NCBI GenBank assembly: GCA_031841125.1
Contig: CM063112.1
Location: 57,651,722 to 57,715,721 of the forward strand
Origin: Acanthococcus lagerstroemiae
Lineage: Eukaryota; Arthropoda; Insecta; Hemiptera; Eriococcidae
Reading direction: 5' to 3'
Length of the DNA: 64,000 nucleotides
Position 1 is the first letter of the stretch, and each line of letters starts with the position of its first letter. The notes under the pieces are model-generated. The model was given only the letters and a program-made list of their open reading frames with translations. It made no database searches and was not told the origin of the DNA. This document shows, one piece after another, positions 1 to 11,366 of this stretch. Made by a program: the position numbers and the translations under genes.

Positions 1-20
1 GGTACGTGTTTATCGGCTAC

Positions 21-454
21 CTGCTGCGAATAGAGCTACGCAAATCAACCCAACCGATTTGCTTTACATATGGCACAGTCGGAACACTTTTCTCAACATT
101 CGGCATGAGCTTCGAGTCCATATACAACAAACAAAACTTCTCGCGGTCCAGTTTGCTGAAATCAAGCGGCAGATCGCTGAGCGGTAGCTCCGAGGGTGTT
201 TTTATGATCGCACGTTGTACCGCTAGCTTCGTCTCATCGGTGCTCAAGCTGGGCCGGAAGCTCTGCGGAGAAGAAATCTAAATGTAAACGCCTATTGCCA
301 AATAGAAATGCGAAGATATTTTGAATACACTTACTAATATATGTACTCCGGTTTTAACAATCACGGCGAAATCGTTCCGAGAGGAACATAAATCTGAGCC
401 TGGTAGGGAGAAGTGGCTTGCCAACTTGTAGCACTGTAACTCGGTAATCTTCAT
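21..454 (-). CDS. Partial gene, exons 1-2 (TFIIIC90/GTF3C4-like N-terminus, tentative)
   Basis: Two exons read on the minus strand. Exon 1 is 454-335. Its ATG is at 454-452 and its donor reads TTA/GTAAGTG. Exon 2 is 262-21. Its acceptor is TTTCTTCTCCGCAG and its donor CAG/GTAGCC. They join in phase 0 to give about 120 residues, with exon 2 ending two bases into a codon. The protein starts MKITELQCYKLASHF, followed by FAVIVKTGVHIL and, near the end, VKQIGWVDLR. The hydrophobic strand ending in GVHIL near the N-terminus resembles the first blade of the TFIIIC 90 kDa subunit propeller. That match is a weak inference from memory; another propeller protein is possible. The exon structure itself is well supported by splice sites and an uninterrupted frame. 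The gene continues off the left edge and diverges from RABL3. Confidence 0.55.
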
Positions 455-1069
455 CGTTCAGGAAGAAGTTTGTCCCGGGAATTAGAGGAGAAAGTAGATC
501 ATTGAAAGTTGAAATGCTCTTCAAAAATCAAAAACTTACAAAGAAATAACTATTCCTAACAAATCGACCGGCTTCGTGCTCGGAGGCAAATTAATGTTTT
601 TGTTTTTATTGTTTGATATCGAAACATAGAATATCTACTACAACATAGAGTTTGTCCTTATCAGTTATAACATCAGCCGTCACTGACGGTCCTAAAAGCC
701 AAAAAATTCAAAGTGAACGTCCACTCCAACTTGACTCCAACTCTACATGCGTTTATTAATCAATGTACTACAAATTGAGATTTTGGCGTAGAGAAAATCT
801 GCGAATGAAAATGGACCTTAGCTCTGATTACTTGCTGATACTTTTTCATTATTCAAGTGTCGATATCCCATCCCCAGTGTGCAGGAGTAGACGTGTGCAA
901 ATGATAAACTGATAGATGAATTATTCGGCATTAATTTGTTTAATTAATATTTTATTAGGTTAGATTTCCGGTGAAAAAGTATGAAACTAGTTCTCGAAGT
1001 GAACATTAATTAATCCTCAACCGTGCGTGCAAATCGGAATGGAAATTAAATGAAGTCGGTATAAGTTCG
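455..1069. promoter_or_regulatory. Divergent intergenic region (putative bidirectional promoter)
   Basis: About 615 bp separates the start codon of the minus-strand gene (454) from the RABL3 start codon (1070). It must hold both 5' UTRs and promoters. It is AT-rich and I see no clear TATA box or CpG island. Promoter function is inferred from the head-to-head arrangement only. Confidence 0.45.
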
Positions 1070-2302
1070 ATGGCTGGAATTGATAAAGTAAAAGTGCTCG
1101 TCTTAGGAGACTCAGGTAACATTTTATTATCGTATAGAGAGTTCCGACGGTAGGAATGGGTAGGAACTCTGATGATCTACCTTCCATTTTTCCGCATAAT
1201 TCGATCGAGCCTGTATTTCTGATAGGCGTTGGAAAGTCCTCCCTGACCTACTTGATTACTCAAAAAGTACCAGTAAGCAAATCAACATGGACGGTTGGAT
1301 GTTCCGTTGAAGTGAAGCTTCACGAGTACAAGGAAGGAACTCCGCACCAAAAGACCTACTTCATCGAGCTATGGGACGTTGGTGGAAGTTCCAGTCACCG
1401 AAATGCTAGACATGTTTTCTATCTTGGTGTACATGGTATAACCAATTCACTCTGATTGTCATCATCTAGAATGAAACGTATCCCTAATTGTTCTTCTCAA
1501 TTCTGCAGGTATCATTTTGGTTCACGATTTAACTAACAGAAAATCTCAGGAAAATTTGTATAAATGGTTGGCCGAAGTTTTCAGTCGTGAAAATGGTTCG
1601 AAAATGAAGAAAAATGAAGAGTATGATGCGGAGCAATTTGTTGGTTATTCTCAAGTACTAGTTTAAGAATTTATCTCTCATATAATGCGTATTAAGAATA
1701 AGCTGATGAATTTAGGAGTGGGGCATTCATTACAAATCGCTTCATAGGTTCCACAAATCGATTTTCACTTGAAAATAAGTATAATGTTGAGTATTTCGTA
1801 TTGGTGATCTGACTCGGCTAATCTTAAATGTTCCCATCAGTTTTTAAATTCTAGAATTATTACTCTTGATACGATTTATCAGCTCCGAACTAATGTCTGG
1901 ATTCCACTGCATCGTGGGCTGTTGAATCTTACTCAAATTCTCTTTTGTAGATACCTGTACTGGTGATTGGCACCAAATTGGATTTAGTTGGTGATTCGCG
2001 CATCCGCGCTCTCAAAAGATCGTCGATGATATGTGATGAATACGGAGCGGATGAAATATTTTTGGTACTTTTCGAAATCTGCATTTCGGTAATACGATTA
2101 GTGTGTTTTCTTCATTAACAGTATCATTCATTTACAGGATTGCCAGCAAGCAAGATCACTAGCCCCGGGTTCTAGTTCTGCAGTCAAATGTAGTCGATTT
2201 TTCGACAAAATAATTGAAATGCGGTATCAGAACCATATAAGTGACAAAAGAAAGATGTATTCTACCGCTACTAGTCCTACCAAATATTTCCGCGGTGAAT
2301 AA
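1070..2302 (+). CDS. RABL3: Rab-like protein 3 (RABL3), five exons, complete
   Basis: Exons are 1070-1115, 1226-1435, 1509-1654, 1951-2064 and 2138-2302, all with GT-AG borders and compatible phases (1,1,0,0). Together they are 681 nt, or 226 residues; human RABL3 has 236. The N-terminus MAGIDKVKVLVLGDSG continues across intron 1 into VGKSSLTYL, completing the P-loop GDSGVGKS at residues 13-20. Other matches are SWTVGCSVEVKLHEYKEGTP-type sequence, the switch II motif WDVGG at 65-69, VHDLTN, and TKLD at 142-145 in place of NKxD. The C-terminus has SSSAVKCSRFFDKIIE-like sequence and lacks a prenylation CAAX box, as is typical of RABL3. In other animals this family is a Ras-superfamily GTPase linked to Ras-pathway signalling. 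All introns are short (73-296 bp). The start is chosen by homology to the family N-terminus. No disruption is seen. Confidence 0.95.
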
Positions 2303-2953
2303 TGTGATAATTTGTTCCGAAATTATATTTTGTAAGAATCTTAATATAAGCTATCGTTAATTGATGAAGGAGTGATTGCATCATTCATTTGTGATGTAAA
2401 ATTCAACTTTCCAAGAAACGTGTTTTTGATATTCAGAAGCATTTTAGCAAATTAGCATCTCCAGTTCACCGTCATGTCATCACTTTCATATTACTTTCAA
2501 ATTCAAACATTATATCGAACTGTCCACGTTATCAGGATGTAGTATGTTCCTCGTATCCTCAAAAGCTACATCTCATTACTGTAAGTCTATGGATAGTCAC
2601 TTTAGGAACCGTTGTTTGGAGTCAAGTCTGCAACTGTTCAGGGTAGTAAGGCTACATGTTTGTATCCTGTTGCCTGTTAGGAATAAGAAAGGTCATGAAT
2701 CTGGTGATCTAAGACTATAAGATCTTGATCCGTAGACCAGTTACAGAATGGAAAAAAGTAACGGATTTGGATCAGAAGATCATGATCTTTTCTGATCTTT
2801 CGACATGATCTTGGATCTTCATCTGGAAATGATATGTATGTATATATATGATATGGTCTTGCCCGCATCCCTGCTGCCAGTAAAGTTGCATATTTTTTAT
2901 TATCAAATGGCATGAATAATTTCCAAAATGAGATACCCATAGAAATATTCCTT
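2303..2953. other. RABL3 3' flank, no gene seen
   Basis: AT-rich sequence after the RABL3 stop, including the probable 3' UTR. It contains a short run of GATCTTGATC-like repeats near 2710-2820. I see no coding or RNA gene. Confidence 0.5.
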
Positions 2954-3172
2954 CAGGGACGTATCGATAGGGGGCGGCACCCCCCTCTTTGTTGGAATTT
3001 TTTACTCAGCAGTTGGGAAAATTTAGCATTTCGGACAGGCGGAATTTAAAAAATTCAACGAGTCAAAAGTTTCTTTTTTGTTGTTTTTGCTTTGATGCTT
3101 GGGAATTTTGAGTTGAGTTAGTTTAAACTTTCACAATTTTTGCCCTCTCCCCCCAGGAAAAATATGTCCCTG
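2954..3172 (+). repeat. CAGGGACGTACC-type MITE-like repeat, copy 1
   Basis: It begins CAGGGACGTA, followed by a G run and C run. A conserved body follows (TTACTCAGCAGTTGGGAAAA, then TGGGAATTTTGAGTTGAGT), then a second C run, and it ends TATGTCCCTG, an inverted version of the start. Three more copies occur at 33305, 36623 and 48807. Non-coding. Confidence 0.75.
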
Positions 3173-4092
3173 TATTCCTTGTCGGAAATTTTTGGAAGTT
3201 GGAACCCTGTTTTCAAACTCTGGAGATGAAAACCGGAACCGTTGTTTCGTGAGAAAATAAAACCCTTCTACCAAGAACAGGAACATGGTTGGAACCGTTT
3301 AATAATAGGTACATGGGGCCGAACAGTAGAAGAGTAGAATTGAAACCTCAAAAACAAGCAGTTTTAGAATAGTTCTTGATCCGCCCCTAATGCTGATAAA
3401 AGAAAAAGAAATTGAAACGGTTAGGAAAAAAATCCGGGAATCGAAATGAAAAATAGGAAAAACGAAGACAGAAATTATGGGATTGAGAAACTGAAATTTG
3501 TAGTCTTAGAAACTAAGAATCGGACCCGCAGAATCAAAATATGATAAGTACCTATACTGTGACATGTTTCCTGGAACTGGAAAGAATCAAATGTCAAGTG
3601 AGAATAACTTCCATTAATGGCAGCAAAAACCACCTGTTTTTTTATTTAAAACGATACTAGAGCCTTATTGAATGAAAGGAAGCAGCACCAAACGGGAAGT
3701 AGAGCCCCCCCTCCTTCACCTCTCAAAAAATACTGTTCTGTTTCTTGAATTTTGATTTACACAGCTGCTTGAAAGTGTCACGAAAAGGCATTCTTCTTGA
3801 CTGTGAGCGTAATAAGCTGCAAATTAATTTGAACTAATTTGTGGTCGTAAGGAGCATTTGAGTCAGTTTTCATTTTTTCGGGAAGAGGAGAACTATTTCG
3901 AATGATTTTCCCTGAAGTGCTAATTTCGCACTGAATGCCCACTTCACAAGTGACACCGATTTTGCCTCGCTTTTTCGTTTCGATGATAAATTATTTGACA
4001 TTGTAACGTGCATCGAAAGGGTCAAATGGCGGTTCACCCCCATAATATCGTTAGTTAGGAAAATCTCAAAGGTCTAGATACGCATTTTTTAT
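3173..4092. other. No gene seen
   Basis: AT-rich sequence with short purine-rich stretches (3400-3550). No convincing ORF, RNA gene or transposon border was recognised. Confidence 0.4.
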
Positions 4093-4271
4093 CAGGGGTG
4101 CCACCAGAACTTTTTTTTGGTGGGGGCTAGAATGTAGAAACAAAACTTGGGCCTGGATGATAACTCGATTTTTGGTACCCAACTATTTTCATGAATTGAT
4201 TTTGAAAAAATTTCGGTTTTTTTTTTAGGGGGCTATAGCCAGCCTCCTAGCCCTTCTTGGTTGCGCCCTTG
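4093..4271. mobile_element. hAT-type MITE (179 bp)
   Basis: The ends are CAGGGGTGCC and GGTTGCGCCCTTG, an imperfect terminal inverted repeat of hAT type. The flanks TTTTTTAT and TTTTTTCT could be an 8 bp target-site duplication, but they are low complexity. Non-coding. Confidence 0.5.
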
Positions 4272-4428
4272 TTTTTTCTCATTTTTAACTTCTCGATTCT
4301 GAACAGTTTCATTTGTTGGCAAATTTGTGAACTTTCTTTCTTTTTTTTTGGCTTCTCAGTTTCAAAAATTTCCATCACTGTCAAATCAACTTTTTCTTAA
4401 ATACCTAATGGGACGCTGTTAGGCGAGC

Positions 4429-5756
4429 GATTGTACAATGTTGCCTACACACGATAGAGGTACAATATTTTCATGCAGTATTGCACAATATCTAAATTTT
4501 TAGATATCGCGCAATATGTGGTCCAGCCCTTCAATATCACCTACACATGGATCAACTTTATTGCGCAATTACAATTATTGTGCAATATTGTACACGCAAG
4601 CCGCTTTCGGATGATTCAGATCGCCATTTCTTCTTTGATATATTGGGATTTAAACTCGGAGTTTCAAGTGTTGGCAGCCCTGCGATATGTGTGAGTGATC
4701 ACGTATGATTTACCATAAGCGAGAACCCGACATTTGTTGACAAAATGAGTTCTTATAGTATTGTTGGAGAGAGCGTAAAAAGTAGAATTTTTCAAAATTG
4801 GGCCGCGGATTCAAAAATGTATACTCACGTTGAAGAAAGCCTACCAGTAAACGCTATATGTCATAGAGTGTCTACATGACTCTTGAACTTCGAATCACGC
4901 GTTCTCAAAAAACAGATTTTGTCGCTTGGTTCTGTCTCGCTTAACAGCGATCAATTGTTTATCTCCGAGTGGTCAACGATAACAATGTGAGATCGCGCAG
5001 ATCGCTTAAAAAAATGAAAAATATCCCAATTCTAAGAACAGAATATATGAAAACGGAGTTTTTTAAAATAATAAGACCGTGATCTGAGAAATTTATGTTT
5101 TTCAGGGCTTGATTATGTTTGATTTTTGGGATCATTTTGATCTGAGATCTTGTTCTTTGCATGGATCGTCTAGAAATCAGAGAACAATCACGATTATAGT
5201 CAGGGATTTAAACCTGCACTAGAGTGCGCTGCAAAATTACCTGCGCGGGTGTTAGCGGGTGAAAATAAGTGAGTGATATCATGTGTACTTTCAAATAGAA
5301 ACACTGCTATCTTCAGTAGGGTAAAAAACCGAATAAAAATTATTCTGCCAGTAGAACTGATTATAATTTAATTTTTTTGATGATGCAGTCGAATTTAGGA
5401 CAAATTTTCTTTGAAAGGGAATTTCTAATCGACTTAATGATAGTTGAAGTTTGCTACACGCTTATGGTAAATCATACGTGATCACTCAGGCATATCGCAG
5501 GGCTGCCAACACTTGAAACTCCGAGTTTAAATCCCAATATATCAAAGAAGAAATGGCGATCTGAATCATCCGAAAGCGGCTCGCGTGTACAATAAAATAT
5601 TGCACAATAATTGTAATTGCGCAATAAGGTTGATCCATGTGTAGGTGATATTGAAGGGCTGGACCACATATTGCGTGATATCTAAAAATTTAGATATTGT
5701 GCAATACTGCATGAAAAGATTGCACCTCTATCGTGTGTAGGCAACATTGTACAATC
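4429..5756. mobile_element. Foldback element with ~295 bp inverted arms
   Basis: The left arm (4429-4721) and right arm (5459-5756) are near-perfect reverse complements. The outer ends are GATTGTACAATGTTGCC and GGCAACATTGTACAATC, and the inner ends TACCATAAGCG and CGCTTATGGTA. Arms carry many TTGCGCAAT and TTGTGCAATA palindromes, also seen just outside at 5820-5930. The 737 bp loop has no intact ORF. Part of the loop (about 4738-4860) recurs inverted at 9537-9663. This is a non-autonomous foldback or long-TIR transposon; its superfamily is unclear. Confidence 0.8.
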
Positions 5757-7926
5757 TTGCATCAGTTGCTGATCAAGGTCCTTTAATGCATAGTATCTAT
5801 ACAGTCCCAATCAATTTGTCTTGCACAAGCCGGTTTATTGTGCAATATTATTGTATGTTTGGGCCAACTTTTCTTTTAGTGCAATCTCTTTGCGCAATAT
5901 TATTGTAAAAGTCTGTTGGGATGCTTAAGATTGCAATATGAATTATCAGTAGGTATATATTTTTTTACTGAATGCTCTTTTGTCCAAACCTGGCTTCATT
6001 TATCTTTTATCCATAAGGTTTTCCAGTTGCTTACTATACAGTTACATTAAGAGAAAAATTGTGGGCCCCCTCTGCCCATACAACAAAATGAAAAAATCTT
6101 TGTACATTTCTGTTGGAAAATTGTACTTATTATAAATACGTAGGTATTTTGAATAGTGATTATTATCATTGTGAGAGATTTTTCTATGTGTCTGACATAA
6201 TGTCGACGAGGTATTTTGAATAATTAAAACACACAGTAAGTATATTCAGTTCGTATAGTAACATTCAAGTTCCACTGATCGTATCAGATTATTTTCATTA
6301 ACATGTAGGTATAGGATTCTTATTTAGTACATTCGTATACATAGGAAATAATTAAATAAGTTTCCCACAATGCAACTGAAGTTCTGAATTGCATTAGATA
6401 CACCCTGAAATGTTATTCTGCCATATTCATGCAAATATAAGTAAATATACGAAAAGCAGGTAAATTTTAGCTTCCTGTTGACAAAATGAGGATATATGAT
6501 GAATTTTACAACTGGATTCACGTGCGTCATTCCGCCTTACGGTATTCATCTCCTGCTGACGGAAATTTTTTCGAATTCTGCGAAGAAAAACCACGTGTCC
6601 TTCCTCATTTTCAAATCTTCACGCAAGACTACACCGTACAGTTTCCTTATTTCCATAAGCGCACTGACTATAAGCTGGAGTATATCGTAGTCGATGAATT
6701 TCACGAATGTGTACCACTAATACACATCATCTCAATGAACTCTCGCTCTATTATCCACCCTAGTGGACGTTTCTTTCAACACCCCAAAGCCAGAGAATGC
6801 CTCCTACCCCAAAACAGACAGCTTTTACGTAGGTTATTCGTATTTTCAAATTCGTGAACCCTCTTCGCTCTTTCACCGACACTCGCACACGCAACCCTGC
6901 AGCATCCGAGCAAACGCTCTGTCTCGCCCTCGTACATATGCACTCGAAAATTACCCCCAAAAAAGTATTCGCAAAATCCGAAGACTATTTATTTAATTAG
7001 CACGAAAATAAGTGGCGTAACCGAGAAATAACAATCTGATATTCGGAAATGTGCCGTACACGAAGTTCGGAACGTATTGCACAGACGTACTGAGATCTAT
7101 TGGCAAAACAGAAACCTGGACCATTATTGATCTACTGCACTGTGCTTAAAGCTTTTAGTCGCGCTTTGGCAAGCTCGTTTTACACACCCATTCGTTTTAC
7201 ATCTCCGGGTCGGAATCAGTTATATTTTTCAATTATAATTTCTAGCTGCATTCGCTCGCTGCTTTTTAATTTTCGTGCATGCCTCTTTTTTTTTTTACGT
7301 TTACGCAACGCGGCTGTGTATGTTCGCGACGACTCTTCGTCGACTCGTTTAAATGTGAAGCGAAAAGGTACGTAAAACTGCGTTCAGAGAGCGAACTGTC
7401 CGAGCTATTAATGCGGATAATGTGCAGAGAAAATAATATATTATACTAATTAATTGGTAATGGATGCAGGTCTACGTTCGTGCAACACCGAGTCCAGCTA
7501 GATTAATGTTAGCTTTTCGCCATCCGACACCGTCGATGAGATGGAGTGTGCGAAAAGCGAATTCCGCAGCCATGCGAGTCCGCATCCATTTCGCGGAATC
7601 GTAAAGACTAAATGGAAGACGCTGAAGCCATTGAAACTGCTGTTGATGACGAGGCCGCATGAGATGTCGACGGTGCTTAGCGAGCATTAGCGGCCACTTT
7701 CGCGTCTCTAATGAAATTTAAGAAAAAGAAAAAACCGAATTCCATTTTCGCGGTATTAACGCAAATTACAGCACGCCACCAGTAAAGACGCGTTGGTGCG
7801 GTTTATGTGTTCATTAAATTATCAAAATCAAAATACACACGTGGCCTATCTATTTTTAAGCGTTTTTTAGTATAAATTCTAAAGTTTCTTTCCTTTTCTA
7901 AATGTTTGTATAAATCTCGTGTAATT
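5757..7926. other. Region upstream of the PDZ gene, likely promoter and 5' UTR
   Basis: AT-rich to about 6480, then clearly more CpG-rich from roughly 6880 to 7700. Several overlapping ORFs here (for example 6486-6857 and 7472-7687 minus) look like chance frames and match nothing I know. The CpG-rich part is a plausible promoter for the PDZ gene starting at 7927. An acceptor-like CGTTTTTTAG near 7860-7870 could mark a 5' UTR exon. Confidence 0.35.
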
Positions 7927-7993
7927 ATGGTGGACGTTGGCGGCTACGTTATAATACTGCTGAAAACCAAGGACAGGAAAATCAAGCTTTATG
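7927..7993 (+). CDS. PDZ-domain protein, exon 1
   Basis: The ATG at 7927 opens 22 codons (MVDVGGYVIILLKTKDRKIK, then LY) plus one base, followed by the donor GTGAGTAA. This phase-1 end matches the phase-1 start of exon 2 at 19051. The sequence fits the first beta strands of a PDZ domain. The joined protein skips the usual G-L-G-F carboxylate-binding loop and next strand, so an intermediate phase-1 exon may be hidden in the 11 kb intron. The paralogue cannot be named. Confidence 0.7.
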
Positions 7994-8737
7994 GTGAGTA
8001 AATGAACTTTTTTTAAACTGTAGATATAACTATTGACTCATACGGGAAACTAATGCAGCCCCATAAATACCCAACTGATTCAGAAACAAAGTTTAGTATC
8101 CTCCCCGATCCGAAATACACGTACCACTTGATAATAATAGTGAAAGACAGCAAATGGAATTTGTACTAGCCTCCAATAACGCTAGTATGCAATCATCACA
8201 ACAGTAGAACGTGAGATGTAACAAACCTTGTAGAATTGATGGCTTTCCTAGTTTGAAATCTCTTATCTTTTGAAACGTGAAGGAGAATATTTTGAAAGCG
8301 AAAAGTAACATGAATGACAGATACAACTTAACGTTCTCCTGTTTCAAACTTTAAAACATTTCCTTTGGAAGAGTTGATATATAGGTATGTTGCTTTAAAA
8401 GATACATAAAGGATAAACAGAGCAAAGTTCTCCTATTTTGCAATCTCTCAAAACCTTTTTTTTGGAAGACTCAATAAGCTGCTTTAAAAGCTACAGAAAG
8501 GATAGATTGATAACAAACAGCACATAAGGTTCAAGTGTTTTGGAAACCTCAACTTTTTCCTTTAGTAAATTAGGAAACCATGCATTCCGAACGCGAAATG
8601 TAACAAATGATGGATTGATAAATAAAGCTCTCTTATTGTGAAACTTCTCGAAACAGTCTTTTGGAAGAATTTGTGCGCTGCTTTAAAAATTAAAAAAAGG
8701 ATAGATTAATAGCAAACAGCATGCTGTTTCCCTATTA

Positions 8738-9012
8738 GGCAATGTCGCCAACTGCGATGACATCTCACTGGGTGGCAAGCTATCTGTTATCAGTGACATT
8801 TACCTACACGATTTCAAACAGACAATTCTTTTCCAAATAGTTCATCAAATCGGCATTTATATAAAAAATCATAAGAATAAGTTTTGTTGATATTGAAATC
8901 TTCTTCAATTTGGGTAAACTTCCAAGTTTCATATACGTTAAAATTTTTATCATTACTCTCCCATAAACAAATGTACAGTGACGTTCACCCAGTGAGCGTT
9001 CCCGACATTGCC
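8738..9012. mobile_element. TA-flanked MITE (275 bp), GGCAATGTCG ends
   Basis: The ends read TA/GGCAATGTCG and CGACATTGCC/TA (the right end has GACATTGCC before TA at 9013). An inner pair CTCACTGGGTG and CACCCAGTGAG is also inverted. The TA duplication suggests the Tc1/mariner/pogo class. Inserted in the intron-1 array. Confidence 0.65.
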
Positions 9013-9268
9013 TAATCCTGAAACTGTAAATTTTTCTTAGAAGAAACCGGGAAGTCCATATGTGCTGTTCTGAAAAAGAAAGTAACATAAATGATGAATT
9101 GATAACAAACAATATATGTAAAGTAATTCTCTTACTTTGAAATTTTTACACATTCCCATCCCTTGAAAGAGTAGAAATGCAGAAATGGATGCTGTTAAGC
9201 AAAACAGACTCAAGCGATAAAATATGTTTTTTTGAGAACTCATTGTGATTTAAAATTCAAGAGCCATA

Positions 9269-9527
9269 TGTGACATACCAGGAGAAAAGGGACCTGTGTG
9301 CAGAAAAAAAAATTGTGATAACAACTTACTGTTTTTGACTAATCTTTGGCCGCTTTTTCGCTTGGTTTTGTCGAAAAAATTCTAAAAAATTTTTCCAAAC
9401 TGCTGTCAGTTTTCAAAGTTGAGTGTCTCAGGAGTCATGACGTGAAAACGTTATCAATTTTGTTTATCCCCTCTTCTGTAAAATTTACATTTTTACACAC
9501 AGGTCCCTTTCCTCCTGGCATATCACA
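9269..9527. mobile_element. TA-flanked MITE (259 bp), long terminal inverted repeats
   Basis: Left end TGTGACATACCAGGAG followed by AAAAGGGACCTGTGTG; right end ACACAGGTCCCTTTCC followed by TCCTGGCATATCACA. These are inverted repeats of about 33 bp. TA dinucleotides flank at 9267-9268 and 9528-9529. Non-coding. Confidence 0.7.
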
Positions 9528-9536
9528 TAGAAACTG

Positions 9537-9663
9537 TAAATACCGTTTACTGATTAGCTCTCTTCAACGCGGGGTCACATTTTTGTATCGAGGACCCAAT
9601 TTTGAAAAATTCTACTTTTTACACTCTTTCCAACAGTACTAATAGGTAACTCATTTTGTAAAC
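9537..9663 (-). repeat. Inverted copy of the segment at 4738-4860
   Basis: Read on the minus strand it matches the foldback loop at 4738-4860 (ACAAAATGAGTT, GTAAAAAGTAGAATTTTTC, AAAATTGGG). Probably a fragment of a dispersed element. Confidence 0.6.
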
Positions 9664-10239
9664 AAATGTCGCTCAAGTCCTTTTTGCTTAACACCGTCCG
9701 CATAAATAATACTTAGATTGATATAACAAACAGCATGCGGGTTTTTCTATTGGGATGTGGAACGGAATGTAGGAGCGCTAATGTGCACCTCATAATAGAA
9801 GGTTGAGTGATTATGGAGGGAAATAACATTGCCGTAAATGGGAAATAGGGTCTTTTCAAAAAATCATTATAAAATAAAGAAATGATACACATGCTTCAAA
9901 TTTGAACTACAGGGAGCTACATATTCGAACTTGCGATTAAAAATTTAATGAGTCAGCTAACAAAATTAACAGAAGTGCGGTGAACTAAAAAATGAGAGGT
10001 ACGTTATCAGTTGCTGGCTCGACCCTTGCGACCTATTTATTTTTTCTCCATTGATCACTCAATGAGTGTTCACAAAATATCCGCTAGATGTCAGCCACAT
10101 TGATTCCAACTTCCGAGTCCCAATTCTAAAACCATATACATTGTTCCTGTAAGAATCTGGGAAAGTCCATAGAGTTGGCTAAAATAATGTGTAGGTATTA
10201 AACAGAATAAGGGAGATTTGGGCAAGTGGAACCCCTGGG

Positions 10240-11165
10240 CAAAAGGAACCACTTAAAAAAACTTTTTTATAATAATTTCAAACAGTCGGTAACACTGCAA
10301 TTCGGTAGCTAGTAACTATTTTCAGGATTGTGATCTGTGAAGTTTTTGCTTTTGTGATAAGAAATTTGTGAAAGGTGATTATTGAATCTTTTAAAATACT
10401 GCAGATTTTTGAAATAGATTTTTCTTATAAATTCAGCGGACAAAGGTAACTATTGTATCAAACTGAAGGAAAATATGTCTACTTTTCGATGATGTGCTTA
10501 AGTAATTTACCTGAATTTACATTCTTATTTTTCTTATTTGAACGTAAACAACCGCTGCCGCTGGGCAAAAGAAACTACTTGAAATAACTTTTTTTATACC
10601 TAATCATTTCAGACAGTTGCTGGTAACACTGCAATTAGATAGCTAGTAACTATTTTCAGGATTGTAATCTGTGAAGTTGGTAGTCTGCGATGTTTCTACT
10701 TTTGTGATAAGAAATTTGTGAAATGTGATCTTTGAACAGCAACCGTCTGAAATGATTATTAAAAAAGTTATTTCAAGTAGTTCATCTTACGTTCAAATAA
10801 GAAATAAGAATGTAAATTCAGGTAAATATTACTTAAGCACATTGAAAAGTAGACATATTTTCCTTCAATTTGATACAATAGTTACATTTGTCCACTGAAT
10901 TTATAAGAAAAATCTACTTCAAAAATCTGCAGTATTTTAAAAGATTCAATAATCACCTTTCACAAATTTCTTATCACAAAAGTAAAAACTTCACAGATCA
11001 CAATCCTGAAAATAGTTACTAGCTATCGAATTGCAGTGTTACCAACTGTCTGAAATGATAAGGTAACTATTGTATCAAATTGAAGGAATGTCTACTTTTT
11101 GATGTGCTTATAGTAATTTACCTGAATTTACTTTCTTATTTCTTATTTGAACGTAAACAAACTAT
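10240..11165. repeat. Inverted and direct modules inside the pogo-like element
   Basis: A roughly 310 bp module (GTAACACTGCAATTCGGTAG through TTGAACGTAAACAA) lies forward at 10250-10557, partly forward again at 10560-10740, inverted at 10745-11057, and its last 100 bp forward at 11058-11165. The forward and inverted modules could fold into a long hairpin. Non-coding. Confidence 0.75.
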
Positions 11166-11210
11166 GTGTGCCCCCCCCCAACTATATGTAGCAAATACCA
11201 TTAGATGCTC

Positions 11211-11366
11211 CACAGCCGTATACAAAAATGGGGGGGGGGTGTTCATGGCCATGTGTCTAAAACGTCAGGAAAATGCGGATCCCTGAAACATTAAAAAATT
11301 AATTTAATTTAAAATTTTCAGCATGTGTGGCCACCCCCCCCAAGTATATTCCTGAATACGGTACTG
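11211..11366. mobile_element. hAT MITE (156 bp), CAG-CCGTAT family, copy 1
   Basis: Starts CACAGCCGTATAC, ends GAATACGGTACTG, and is flanked by a perfect 8 bp duplication AGATGCTC (11203-11210 and 11367-11374). It contains G and C runs and shares its body (CAGGAAAATGCGG, CTGAAACATTA, GTGTGGCCACCCCCC) with the copy at 45095. Confidence 0.85.

Larger units (their letters stand above)
8093..10207. repeat. Intron-1 array of ~100/210 bp units, part A, with two MITEs inserted
   Basis: Degenerate units share phrases such as TTCTCCTGTTTTGAAAC, CTTTGGAAGAGT, GCTGCTTTAAAAGCTA, GATTGATAACAAACAGCATG and GAAAAGTAACATAAATGATG. The array stops at the pogo-like element and resumes at 16365 with the same phrases, so it was probably one array before insertion. 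Unit borders are fuzzy and divergence is high. Confidence 0.7.

Noticed and set aside
1156..1455. 99-residue ORF beginning MGRNSDDLP
   Set aside because: Its first third is intron 1 of RABL3 read through; the true coding part is exon 2 from 1226.
6486..6857. 123-residue ORF upstream of the PDZ gene
   Set aside because: No family resemblance, no splice or codon support, and overlapping frames on both strands.
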